DNA of 64,000 nucleotides from Rhodamnia argentea. Lineage: Eukaryota > Streptophyta > Magnoliopsida > Myrtales > Myrtaceae. The translations under genes and the position numbers were made by a program. Shown in pieces: positions 12,298 through 23,489 of the stretch. The stretch lies in the NCBI RefSeq assembly GCF_020921035.1, contig NC_063155.1, forward strand, positions 29,443,294 through 29,507,293, written 5' to 3'. The stretch's first letter is position 1; the number at the start of each line of letters is the position of its first letter. The notes below the pieces were generated by a model, which worked only from the letters and a program-made list of their open reading frames with translations, ran no database searches and was not told the origin of the DNA.

Positions 12298-12645
12298 CGA
12301 AAAATTATCTAAAAAATCATAAACCAATTATACTTTTACCAATTCAATTCTAAATTTTCCATCCCCAATTGAGTCCTAAACCACTTCACACTTGTTGTAC
12401 TACGTGGCACGTCCGGCACCGACGTAGATAATTTTTAATAATATTTTAATTTTTAAATTTTAAATTTTTGCATGTTTTATTTTTATTTTCCAACGTAGGA
12501 CGACCGGAGTCCACGTCGGTGATTTTCGGTCAAAATTGGCTGAACGGACTCAATACGCAAAATGTAAAAAAGTTTATGACTTAATTGAGAAAATTAAAAC
12601 GGTTAAGAATGAATTGACAAAGCGCAATTAGTTTAGGATGTGATT
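12298..12645. repeat. Fold-back MITE-like element, best-preserved family copy
   Basis: The left arm (ATCATAAACCAATTATAC, ACCAATTCAATTCTAAA, GAGTCCTAAACC) is matched in reverse complement by the right arm (TTTATGACTTAATTGAG, TTAAGAATGAATTGACAAAG, TTTAGGATG). The centre has an AT-rich stretch flanked by CACGTGGCAC-like and CCACGTCGGTG-like words. Related copies lie at 2630-2815, 8125-8430 and probably around 54470-54650. No coding. Confidence 0.55.
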
Positions 12646-13439
12646 CTCTTGGATGACCATGAATATTCATCGTTGTTCATGCTACCACTCGTTTCTCCTT
12701 CCAAGTCCTCTTGTGAAAAAAGCACATCAATTTCTGGATTTAAACTATTTTCTCTAACATCTTATGTTAAAGCGACAAACTCATTTGACAGTGATCGGAG
12801 TACCCTTGGAAACACACTCGTTGTCTAGTGTATGGGGGCGATTTAGGTGCATATTGTCGATTCGAGATCGGCCATTACTTGAGAAATCTACAGGTGAATA
12901 CTTCGCAAGGCGCACGGTTGCTTGAGAGGTGTTGGTTCGTCTGTTTTGATGGATTCTTCCGAAACTGAGTTGGATGTTGAGTTGAGTGGAATCTGATCTC
13001 GAAAATACGTGTTGATGAGGATAATCGGCGTTCGAATGTCCACCTCAAAAGCTTAAACCGAGAGGTGAACAAAGATCACATGATATAGATCCTGTAGACA
13101 AGTGACATGTGATGTTTTAACAAAACATTTCTTCTTGATTAATGATAGCTTTGCACTTTTGGGATTGTTTGAGGTATAAGCTATACAGATCTTGTAGAAA
13201 AAACTTGGAGCCATGGAAAATAGAGCTTCGCAAATTTAAGCAAGGATAAGTGACACAGCGTACATGTAATGAAGAAATATGTTTATTAGACATAGCGTAC
13301 ATGTAATGAAGAAATATATTTATTATAAGTGTAGACGAAGCACTCGCGAAGCCAAGATAATCAGATTATACTGTCAGAAAAAGTAAAACACTCGAGCACA
13401 TCAAACGACAAATTGTGTGACATATAGACTAGGTCCCCG
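12646..13439. other. Intergenic with a 37-bp tandem duplication
   Basis: No gene was recognised. Around 13256-13325 the phrase GCGTACATGTAATGAAGAAATAT occurs twice with a period of 37 bp. The segment nearest 13440 is probably 3' UTR of the minus-strand peptide gene. Confidence 0.5.
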
Positions 13440-13673
13440 TTACACCGTCTCTCCGACGACGAAGAAGGAGACGATCAAAGTGAGAAGTCCGGCCGCCACC
13501 GATGGAAGCTTGAACAAGCCATTGCTCATCGTTGGCATAGGCGCCATGGGCATGCCTGGTGGCATTTGGTTGCTGTCGGCGTCGGGTGTTGAATCACCGT
13601 ACTGCGCGGCGACTGCCATGACCGAGACGAAGAAGCAAAGAGCCACCAACCCTGTTTTGAGGAGGGCAGCCAT
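13440..13673 (-). CDS. Small secreted or membrane-anchored peptide of unknown function
   Basis: The ORF encodes 77 residues from the ATG at 13673 to TAA at 13440. Residues 1-23 (MAALLKTGLVALCFFVSVMA...) form a clear signal peptide with a likely cleavage after AVAA. A short acidic linker follows, then a Pro/Met-rich stretch (QMPPGMPMAPMPTM). The C-terminus has a hydrophobic segment (GLLTLIVSFFVV). This layout resembles small arabinogalactan-peptide-like or GPI-anchored cell-surface proteins, but the usual Ala-Pro repeats are absent, so no family is assigned. The frame is open further upstream to 13799, but the signal peptide and a TATA-like box just upstream favour the internal ATG. The function is unknown. 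Confidence 0.6.
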   Translation of the reverse strand: MAALLKTGLVALCFFVSVMAVAAQYGDSTPDADSNQMPPGMPMAPMPTMSNGLFKLPSVAAGLLTLIVSFFVVGETV

Positions 13674-13753
13674 GTTCGTTTGGCTCACGATTGTAAATCT
13701 TCCCGGGGCAGAGTCGACGAGTTCACCGTGGCTATTGTAGCTCTTCAGGCCCC

Positions 13754-13763
13754 AAATATATAT
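13754..13763 (-). promoter_or_regulatory. TATA-like box of the small peptide gene
   Basis: On the minus strand ATATATATTT lies about 85 bp upstream of the ATG at 13673. This is consistent with a leader of about 50 nt. Confidence 0.35.
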
Positions 13764-13799
13764 CTCGGACATGCGGAAACGACGACTGGCGGCGGGCAT

Positions 13800-15815
13800 A
13801 TCCGTGGGGTTGGAGGCTGGAAGGTTTTGTCTCCATGGAGACGTAAAAATCGAAGATTGTACCTATTTTATCTGTGATCTCTATGTTTTTTTTTGTGTTT
13901 TTCCTCTTCTTTTCCTTGGCAAATTCGAAGAAGAGTTGACTCTGGGAATATTCTTCCACGTAACAATGCACAATTTATTTTAATTCGGGCATGGTAATCA
14001 AACGTGCCTGATAAACATTCCCTAACGTTGGGATGAGTCACGTCGTAGAAATCGAGGCAGATGTTAATGAGCGTAAAACTAATATGTTGGACGAATTATT
14101 TCGGCATATTCAACTTAAGGGAAACGATCAATTCCAAATAGCATATATACGCTACACGTACATCGGCATTCCTTTGGTGGCAACGAGGAAGATATAGGGT
14201 TTCATGTGCCAGCAAAGCTCTTTGGCCCAATTCTATGCAGATTGTCTTGCTTTAGACATATTTTATATTATGTCCCTCTCTAATTCCGGACGCCCGAAGA
14301 GTGCTAAAGTCATTGCAACAAAGAGAGCGAGTATACATCTATATAATGCTTCTATCGACCTTTACAACTTGGCCACACATCATCCTCCCAAGAATCTAGT
14401 AATGACTCAGAAGTTGTCAGACGGCATTGTTGGAGGACAATTAGCCAATATTTTAGCACATGTGGGAGCGTCAAACATGTGATCCTGATCGAAAATGGCC
14501 CGACTCAAGTTGACCCATTTAAATAATTTTAACAACTCATATCCAAGGGGGTGGGGTTATGAATGGGGCCGTGAAGTTAGTGGTTAAGCAAAGGGTGGTT
14601 TATCTTGCCCGGGTGACGAGCAACACCTCCATGTGAAACACCAATATTGTTCAAGATGTTCATATGAATAGAGAATTGAAGAAACAAGCAATTATTTTGA
14701 CACATCAATGTCTCGCAGCCTCGAAGGGGAGATAAAACAATCAAATAACATAGATGGTTCCATCGGAATACTTGATTGCACATTTTCTACAAGTTTTAAA
14801 ATTTGATTCGAAAGTTTTATGACTTAATTACAATTTAGTATAATCTTTTAGGTTTTCTGTGCATTTATTCATTCCTTTTTCAAAATCCATTAACGAGGCC
14901 TTCAATGTACCTGTCAATGCCATAGCAGTGCTGTTATTGCTTCAAAATGATGGTGCAATTTCAACCACACTCCCTTTCCTTGTTTTTCCATGCTGACCTC
15001 ACATGCACTCTTGATCTCCAGCCCATCTTTCTCCTCAGAACTTTTTATTGTCCGGGACAAATCTTTATTTCCAATTTTACGATGTATAAGCTTAATTGCT
15101 ATGCAAAGCTTGTGAAATTCTGTGAAACCGCTGCCAATTGTTCTAAAAGTTTAGGCTGTTAGATGAAAGCGTGATTAAATATTTTAATTATTCTTATCAA
15201 ATATTATTTTCCGCCATTGCGATGAAAAAGGAAATTGTTCTTCTTGGAAAATACTTCTCGTCAGTAAGTGACGAGCGGCCAAGACTGGAAGGGATCTATT
15301 GGGGGCAGGTTGGCATCCGGTGGCGGCATTGGCAAACGACAGCGCCGGCCACCCTAATGACCGCATAAACGTGCTATGCTCACTCCTTCACGTAGCCCTA
15401 CCTATCTGTCAAAGGGAGAGAACGGATTTGGTTTCTCCGTTTATGTAAGGCTACCGAGGATCAAGATTTTGGTGCAGGTTGAAGACGGGCCCCTTTTTGC
15501 CGACACGAGAGAGGGTCCACAGAGAGTAATTTCACGAAAAAAGTTCCAGGGATTCTGCAAAATCTTGGGTCCAGGAATCGTCCGACTTGAGAAAATGACA
15601 ATGGTCCCGTAAAGTCTTTTCAGGTTTAGTAGTGGTTCAGGCTGAATAAGCAACCGCCAGTTTCATATGATTCACGCCATGGCCAGATGGATGGCCCAAC
15701 ACATTCCAACATCAGAGTGAAAAGATGCTTGAGTTCCCATCCGGGGTCGTCGATTTGATCCTTGATTCTCCTTTCTTCGTTGCAAGAGGCGTGCTTTCCG
15801 AGCCACAAATTATTC
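13800..15815. other. Intergenic, nothing recognised
   Basis: Mixed-composition DNA with several short open frames (for example 14204-14482 and 15376-15612). None shows a family motif or splice-supported extension. A GC-richer patch at 15270-15420 was examined for chitinase-like or glucanase-like coding and could not be assigned. Confidence 0.4.
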
Positions 15816-15819
15816 CAAT

Positions 15820-15905
15820 CACATTTTCTCCCTGAGTGCCTCCTTGTGTGTGTGTGTGTGGCTAAGCAGCATGAGATGTTCGGTGCGGTGTCTGAACTCG
15901 TGGGA
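15820..15905 (+). pseudogene. Decayed fragment of a UGT74-type glycosyltransferase
   Basis: Bases 15858-15889 read VAKQHEMFGA and match, almost base for base, the segment VAKQHDIFGA of the intact gene 1.4 kb downstream (17238-17267). The next bases (CTGAACTCGTGGGA) match the intact gene near 17388, so about 120 bp are missing in between. Weaker similarity extends back to about 15820. It has no start, no catalytic region and no frame beyond this. It is a relic of a tandem duplicate, far too short to function. Confidence 0.5.
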
Positions 15906-16830
15906 GTTACTTTCGTTTCGTGAAAAATGAGCGACTCGGGAAATGTTTTCCTAGAAATGATGGCTTGCATCACTTGAAATTATAGTCATTGAAGAATGTT
16001 TCTATTATCGACGACACTTCATGTCTACACATCTTCACGGACGTTCTGTGAATGATACGAGCTATCGCTTTAAAAAGGATATTTTTCAAATCGGTCATTT
16101 TTCGCAAAACAAACATAGCCTGAAAAGATGTCGTATCTGCCGGTTCGGTTCTTTTGCCAACTATAGGCTGATACATGGTAACTTTCTATCAACAAATCCA
16201 AGCAAGACTCTCTTCTTTTCCTCGATTAAATTACCGTGCTATCACTCAAGTCACGGGGGCCATCTTCAGCACATGGGAGCTATGTTCCCTTTTATGTTAC
16301 AATGCAATGATTATGAAGATTAGTGCATTTAGATTTATTTATGCCCGCCGACTGTTTAATTGTCTACTGTGAGCTCGTTTTGCAACTTGAAAGTATGCAC
16401 ATAATCGGAAGCATAGGTCGTCTAGTATTTGCAAATTTGAAGTTGATGTTGGCGTCTTGTCCTTGTTAAGTTCATGAAAAATGTGAGAGCTTTGAGGAAA
16501 TTTATAGCCTGACTCTCTCCATTAGAATTCAATATCCTCTGATGTGTTCAAAATCTCGCGTATTGCAAAAAAGAAAATATGAAAAAAGAATGTAATGAGC
16601 AGATAGAAATGATCAATGAGTGCATCATTTTGCTTACAATGATATATGTGTGAAAATAGATTCTGGAAATCATGTCAAGATATGAAAAGTGTTGTTGAAA
16701 ATCTAAATTGCGAGACGCTTTTCCATACTTTCCGCATTCAGTTCTAGCTATTTTCAAACTTTTCGATCGACCTGAACAAAGGGAGGCAAAATACCTTTGC
16801 CCAACGTGGAATACATCGTACAATCGTTTG
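15906..16830. other. Intergenic and promoter region of the glucosyltransferase gene
   Basis: No gene was recognised. Short open frames on both strands (for example 16021-16323) lack family motifs. Confidence 0.45.
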
Positions 16831-16833
16831 CCC

Positions 16834-16840
16834 TATAAAT
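16834..16840 (+). promoter_or_regulatory. TATA box of the glucosyltransferase gene
   Basis: TATAAAT lies 45 bp upstream of the first in-frame ATG (16879). This implies a very short leader of about 15-20 nt and argues against any start further upstream. Confidence 0.5.
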
Positions 16841-16878
16841 TAAGACCCTGTCGATTGAGAAACACAGTTAAATTTCCA

Positions 16879-18507
16879 ATGAAAATGGAGGATGAGCTGC
16901 ATAGAGCCCATGTTGTGGTTCTTCCATACCCCAGCCAAGGCCACATCAACCCTCTCCTCCAATTCGCGAAGCGTTTGGCTTCCAAAGGACTCAAGGCCAC
17001 ACTAGCCACAACTCGCTACACAGTCAAGTCCATCGATGCTCCAAACGTCGGGGTCGAACCCATATCCGATGGGTTCGACAAGGAGGGGTTTGCTCAAGCC
17101 CGGAACACAGCCGCCTTCCTCAAGTCGTTCGAAGAACACGGCTCGAGAACATTGTCTCAACTTATCGAGAAGTACTCGAGCACCAACACCCCCGTGGCTT
17201 GCGTGGTCTACGACTCCTTCTTCCCGTGGGCTCTCGATGTGGCTAAGCAACATGATATATTCGGTGCGGCATTCTTCACCAACTCGGTCGCGATTTCGAA
17301 CATATTCTGCCGGTTACACAGTGGATTGCTCAAACTGCCGCTTGAGTTACATGACGGGGCACTTTTGGTTCCCGGCTTGCCTCCACTGAACTCGCGGGAC
17401 ATCCCGAGTTTTATTCGGTTGCCAGGAAGCCACCCTGCTTACTTAGCCATGAAGTTAAGACAGTTCACTAACACAGACAAGGCTGATTGGATTTTTGGAA
17501 ACAGCTTTGAGGCATTAGAATACGAGGTATGGGAAATTCACATGACAAACATTGCTATTGTCCTCCTAATTCTCTTGCACATTGATTTGAGTTTCGTCTA
17601 CCACATGGTGGTCGATCAGGTTGTAAGGTTGAACCCTCTTTTAAGATTAAGTATAATACAAAAATCCGTTCCACTAAGAATCTTGAGTGCGATCAATTCG
17701 TGTGCCGGATAAATATCTTCATCTTTCTAATTAAGTTCTTTGTTATGCTTATGTTTCTAGGAAGCAAAGAGCATATCAGACGTTTGGCCAGCAAAGTTGA
17801 TCGGTCCGATGGTCCCGTCTACATACTTGGACTGTCGCCAAGACAAAGACAACGCGTACGGGGCGAGCTTATGGAAGCCAGTAAGCTTCGAGTGCATCAA
17901 TTGGCTCGAGACGAAGCTGCCTAAATCGATCGTATACGTCTCCTTCGGAAGCATGGTTTCGTTGACGCCGGAGCAGATGGAGGAGATCGCATGGGGACTA
18001 AAGGAAAGCGGCTTCCCATTCCTATGGGTGGTGAGGCCTTCCGAGCTCGATAAGTTACCACAAGGGCTGGGAGAATCGGTTCAAGAAAAGGCCATGATCG
18101 CCACGTGGTGCAACCAATTGGAAGTCCTGGCACACCGAGCCACGGGGTGCTTCGTGACGCACTGCGGGTGGAACTCGACCCTCGAGGGGCTGAGCATAGG
18201 GGTCCCGATGATTGGGATCCCCCGGTGGGCCGACCAATGGACCAATGCCAAGTATGTGGAGGAGATTTGGGGAGTGGGAGTGAGGGCCAGGGAGGATGAG
18301 GAGGGAGTGGTGAGGAGAGAGGAGGTTTCGAAGTGTGTGAACGAGGTGATGAGAGGGGAGAGAAGCGACGAGATGAAGAGGAACGTAAGGAAATGGAGGG
18401 AATTCGCTAAGGAAGCGATCGGCGAAGGTGGGAGCTCCGACCGCTGCATCAGTGAGCTCGTGGAACGTTTGACGTCTCATGTGAGCGGAGGCAGGCAAGT
18501 GGGTTGA
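16879..18507 (+). CDS. UDP-glucosyltransferase, UGT74 family (two exons)
   Basis: Exon 1 is 16879-17526 and exon 2 is 17761-18507. The 234-bp intron has GT/AG borders at phase 0, giving 464 residues, a normal family length. The protein is a soluble GT-B fold enzyme that transfers glucose from UDP-glucose to small acceptors. The N-terminal acceptor domain starts HVVVLPYPSQGHINPLLQ with the catalytic His at residue 22. The PSPG donor box spans residues 332-375, starting WCNQLEVLAHRA, with HCGWNS inside and ending WADQ; the final Gln375 favours UDP-glucose. UGT74 enzymes glucosylate salicylate, indole-butyrate, jasmonates or, for UGT74B1, thiohydroximates, and the true acceptor cannot be read from sequence. 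Local gene order hints at the UGT74B1 lineage. A second ATG at 16885 is also possible. The relic at 15820 indicates a former duplicate. Confidence 0.93.
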
Positions 18508-19606
18508 GGGGTCATTGTCATTGTCAAGTCTCAGATTCAATGATTGATTCTAACGTCTTTTCATGTTCTCTATCGTTTGTCGGCATTGTCATTTGCCGTT
18601 TCCTTTGCTTGCTGTCCACTAATTTCATCTATGAAATGGACAACTAAATTCGAAAGCATTACAACTTTGAAATTGTTGCCTTTTACTTCTTAACATCGGC
18701 ACCATTTTGTACTGGAAAGTTACATATTGCGTCCTACTTATAGCTTCTAACAAACCCGTAGTAAATAGGTGGGCGGAGACTCTTTAGATTTTTTTAAATG
18801 AATAAATATGAAAATTAAAATCGTGACAGGTAATACTTGGAATGTCGTTCTAACGAGCCATAAGCATTCGCATTTTGCTTAGTCTTCCACACGAAGCATA
18901 AGCATTCGCAAAGCTTCGAACAGGTATGCAGTCGAACTAGGGAGAATTAGTTCCTTGTGTCTACAAAAGGAAGAATAAAAAAAAGGAAGGTGAAAATTGA
19001 CTAAAGCGGGTTATATAATGGATTCCAGGAAAACCTAATGATGGTGGAACCGGAGCGAATGAACAAAGAAGGTCGCGCGAGTCACGAAATCAAAGAGAAA
19101 GAGAGAAGAGACCGGCGAACAAAGACCAAAGTGGACTAAGCCTAATAATCTATTCATTAAATGGGTTGAAAGTGGATTTATAATAGATTCACCAGAAGCC
19201 ATCTGTTATGGGTTTTAACTTTAAAACCAGCTATAATCCATATTTCAAGTTTAAAGCGATCAATTTAAATAAATATAGGTTAGAATATGAGTTTTTGACC
19301 ATATTTTGACAGCTTTCTTACTAAAACTCATGTGCAATAATTCAAGCCGATTAACACAAAGGCTTTATACCATTCCCACTGAAATGATATTTTATTTTTA
19401 TTTTCTAGCTTTCAAGTGTATATGTTGGTTTTTCAATTTTTTTCGCGAGCAAATACATCAACCTCTTTTGAAGGAAATAAGAGAAAAATCATATTTACAT
19501 ATATAGCTCCATAATATGTGGACTTATAGCATTCATGCATTCCTTTTTCTTGGTACTTCTTGAGGTCCTTTCTAATTTTTTATATGATCCTCTGGAGAAA
19601 AAAATA
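18508..19606. other. 3' flank of the glucosyltransferase gene and intergenic DNA
   Basis: The first 200 bp or so are probably 3' UTR. At 19140-19290 there is GGGTT/GACCC-type repeat sequence similar to that at 1300-3230. No gene was seen. Confidence 0.45.
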
Positions 19607-20047
19607 GGTTGGATTTGACGAGATCCACCCAAATATATGGCCTATTAGGTTTATTATTTAATTAAATATATTACGGATATATATTTGTTATAGATTTATT
19701 AAATCCAATTGAGCTTCTAGAACCCTTATCTTTAAACCTTGATGGACGTTTGAGATTTGGCAGCTTTAGCATTGGTCCCATCACTTCTTCTATATAAGAT
19801 CTCTTTTTGTGGAGAACGACTACTTTTTTTTGCGCTTCATCATTCTTACGCTTCCGCTTCTTCCACAAAATCACAAGAGAGAAAAGAATGCATATTCCAT
19901 CATAATTATGATAGAGGAGAGCGGTGAAGATCCTTACCCATAAGAAGACATCTTCTCTCTCATGGGATCAATAATGGCTTCTTTTGATTCAAATATGTTT
20001 ATTTATCAACTTATGTTCATGTGATTGAAAGATCCAATAAACTAACA
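19607..20047 (+). repeat. 5' LTR of the copia element
   Basis: This 441-bp repeat ends in AACTAACA. It contains a TATA-like CTATATAAG near 19790 that would serve as the retrotransposon promoter. The first base of the canonical TG end is mutated. Confidence 0.9.
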
Positions 20048-20049
20048 TT

Positions 20050-20061
20050 TGGTATCAGAGC
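20050..20061 (+). other. Primer-binding site of the copia element
   Basis: TGGTATCAGAGC, complementary to the 3' end of initiator methionine tRNA, lies two bases after the 5' LTR, as is standard for plant copia elements. Confidence 0.9.
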
Positions 20062-20875
20062 GATGGTTCACTCACATAGTTATAATGTTTATTATGATCT
20101 TTCATCTCCTTTTATGATTGATTCATGGTATTTTGTTGATGATGGAATAAACATATGACAATAATTGATTTTCCATGAATCTCATGCAATCATATATTTT
20201 ATTTTGTTTGTAACAACAAAACACCAGAAATCGCTAAATAGTGTTGTAAATTTTGGTTATCATTTCGGTGATCCGGCCATTAAACGACCTAATTCTGTGT
20301 TGTTCCCTCTTTTTTTTTTTATTTGGCAAGTATTGCTAATGGCATAAATCTGTTAGAATCATCGTGATTGTTTCTCGATACTTGCTTATATTCTTTTGGC
20401 GATGAGCTGTGTCAAAATTGTAAAGCACAACTCTATTATGTCAAATAAATTTTATTCTTTACAGCAGTTCTAAACTGTTTGAACAGTTATCGGCCCAACG
20501 GAAGATTATTGTTTTGAATAGATTTAGATTTTGATAAGACCGTCTTATGTTATACTCATGATTAAATTTGTAACTGGTCCAACGGAAATTTAAAATATTT
20601 AATTTTGAGTAGAATGATAATCTAATAAGTAGATAAATTGCAAGTACGTGATTTGAATTAATTCTACCAACGGTGATTTAATTTGATTTATTATTGCCTT
20701 ATGAAATTTGCTGGTAAATTATGAAAAAAATCCATTTAAAGTGTCTATGGTTGGCCCAACGGAAGACTATAGATGATTCTTGGATTTCTTTTGGTAAGGT
20801 TTTGTGTATTTTTCAATGTAAAAAATTGTTTATTTTTTAGTTTACTGTGATAATGAATTAAATCAATTTTTTTTT

Positions 20876-21742
20876 TTGAATTTCCTAAAAGGTACTAATG
20901 TGCATAATTTTACTGATCTAGCATACAATATTGATGCTATTATGAGTTATCTTTCCTCCATTGTACGACTAAGTGGTACAAACTTCAAGAAGTGGAATGA
21001 GCAAATAAGCATCATTCTTGGGGTCATGGACTTGGACTATGCATTACTGGTCGATACTCCCGCCGAGCTCACGGATAAAAGATCAAATGAGTAGAAATCT
21101 GCTTATGAAAAGTGGGAGTGATCTAACCGCATATCTCTAAAGATCATGAAAGGCTCCATAACGATTGCTATTCGGGGAGCCATTCCCGACTCTAATAATG
21201 CTAAGGAGTACATTGCTCACATTGAGGAGCAATATGAGGGCACTTCTAAAGTATAGGCTACTACTCTTATTTCCAAAATGGAATGATATAGGCCTCAAGT
21301 ATAATGGAATCAATGGTGTTCATGAGCACATTATGCGGATGAATGATATTGCTGCTCAACTTAAGTTCATAGATATGAAAATCTCTGAAGGTTTCCTTAT
21401 TCACTTCATTATGACATCTCTTTCTGCATAGTTTGGTTCTTTTAAGATCAATTATAATACGCAAAAAGAGAAATGGAAGATGAACGAGCTAATTTCTATG
21501 TGTGTCCAAGAAGAAGAGAGGTTGAAATCCAACAACTTGACGGTGCTCAAGTAATTACTTTTGGTTCAAACAAAGGAAAAGGAAAGATGCATGGCAAGGG
21601 ACGCAATTATGGAAACAAGGGTACTCATGACTCTATGATTAACAAGGCAGGTCCTTTTGATTCAAAAGGTAAGTGTCATTTTTGTATGATATATGAGAAA
21701 AGAATGCTAGAAATTCCGGCACTAGCCGAAGAAAAAAAGTAA
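20876..21742 (+). pseudogene. Copia gag region, broken
   Basis: The first half resembles copia gag (LSGTNFKKWNEQISIILGVM around 20970-21030). In-frame stops occur near 21092, 21119 and 21254, and further frame changes follow. A remnant of the nucleocapsid zinc knuckle (CHFC near 21670) has lost its later ligands. It is not translatable as one protein. Confidence 0.75.
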
Positions 21743-23233
21743 TATTTATTGAGTCATGTTTACTATGAATCATATATTGTTGATGCTCCTTTAAATATAT
21801 GGTGGATTGATACTGGTACAACTCTACTCATAATTAATTCATTGGAGGGATTCCTTTCAAAGAAAAAGCTAAATAAGCGAGACCGTAACATTGTCGTGAA
21901 AAATGGAGAAAATGTTCCAGTTGAGGCGTTTGGCACTCTCTGTTTGGTGTTGAAAAGTGGTTTCGATTTGGATTTAATTGATACTATTTATGTTCTCAGT
22001 ATTACTAGAAACTTAATTTTTGTTTCAAAACTTGAAGCTTATGGTTATTCGTTTAAGTTTGAGAATAAAAGTTGCTTCATTTCTCATTATAATGAGACTG
22101 TTGGTTATGCAATGTTAGAGGGAAACCTCTACAAACTATGTTTAGATTCTTCATTTACTGAATCTGTAATTTCAATGAATGTGAATGATGATATTGCCAA
22201 AACTTGTAAGAAATGGAAATCAGAGAATGAAAATTCCTCAAAATTATGGCATGCATGTCTGGGTCTTATATCACAAGACAGAATGGAACACCTCATTAAG
22301 GTTGGAATTCTACATTCTATAAATTTCTCTGATTTTGACACTTGTATTAAATATATTAAAGGAAAATTCCCAAAGGGTAATAAACATTGTGCCATAAAGA
22401 GTGAGGGACTTTTACAAATTATCCATAATTTGTGGACCTTTCCCCGCTCCCGTTATTAGTGGTCATAAGTATTTTATCGCTTTCATCGATGACTACTCAC
22501 GTTATGGTTATATCTATCTTATCCATGATAAATTTGAAGCACTAAACATGTATAAGATCTTCAAAGCCGAAGTTGAAAATTAAGTCGACCTAAAGATTAA
22601 AGTTGTAAGGTCCGACCATGGAGGAGGATATTATAGAAGGTTTTCCGACACATGTCATAATCCTGGTGCTTTTGCTTTTTTTTATAAACAATGTGGTATA
22701 GTTGCTCAATATACAATGACAGATACTCCCTAGGAAAATGGTGTTGCTGAGCAACGAAATCGTACTTTAGTAGATATGTTACGAAGTATGATATGTCATA
22801 GTACTTTACCAGAGTGTCTTTGGATTAAAACTCTTAAAATGGCCGTGCATATCCTTAATCGGATTCCCAGTAAATTCGTGGGTAAAACATCTTATAAACT
22901 GTGGACACAAAGAAAATCGAGTTTGGAATTTCTTCATGTATGGGGCTGTTCGGCTGAGGCAAAAATATGTAATCCACAAAGAAAGAAACTCGACCAAAGG
23001 ACCATAAGTTGTTATTTCATTGGTTACCCTGAAAGATCAAGGGATTTTAGATTTTACTGCCCTTCACATACTACTAAATTTGTTGAAACTAGAAATGCAA
23101 TGATTTTAGAAAATGTTGATTATTGCACCCCTAGAACAAAGGACTTTGAGGAAACCCAAGATCAAGTTTCTACTCATGATCATGTTTTTGTTTCTATTAT
23201 TCAATGGTCTAGTGTACCATTACCTTCACCATA
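21743..23233 (+). pseudogene. Copia protease and integrase region, broken
   Basis: The protease signature WWIDTG occurs near 21802. The pre-integrase segment (LWHACLGLIS) lies near 22245. The integrase core (FIDDYSRYGYIYL, then VRSDHGGGYY near 22610) is interrupted by stops near 22459 and 22583 and by a frame change before 22776. The protein is not intact. Confidence 0.75.
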
Positions 23234-23489
23234 AGGTTTTGATCCTTCAGAGGGGGTACCAAATGAAGAACCTCATAATATAGAGCCTATGTTTCCTCTC
23301 GTTGACGAACAATCTCTTAACAGATTGGGAAGAGAAAGGAAATCAGCTATTTCTGATGATTACATCGTATATCTAGATGAGTCAGACTATGATGTTAGCA
23401 TAGGCATTGATCATATTTCTTATGATGAAGTCATTCCAAGCAATCATTCAACTCAAAGTTTTGAAGCCATAAAAGATAATGGCGTCTAG

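Noticed and set aside
15270-15420. IYWGQ-like peptide suggesting a class III chitinase
   Set aside because: The similarity covers about five residues only, the following residues do not fit the family, and the frame is broken by stops.
18055-18540. 161-codon minus-strand ORF opposite the glucosyltransferase
   Set aside because: It is antisense to the PSPG-box exon, lacks motifs of its own and is a shadow of the coding strand.
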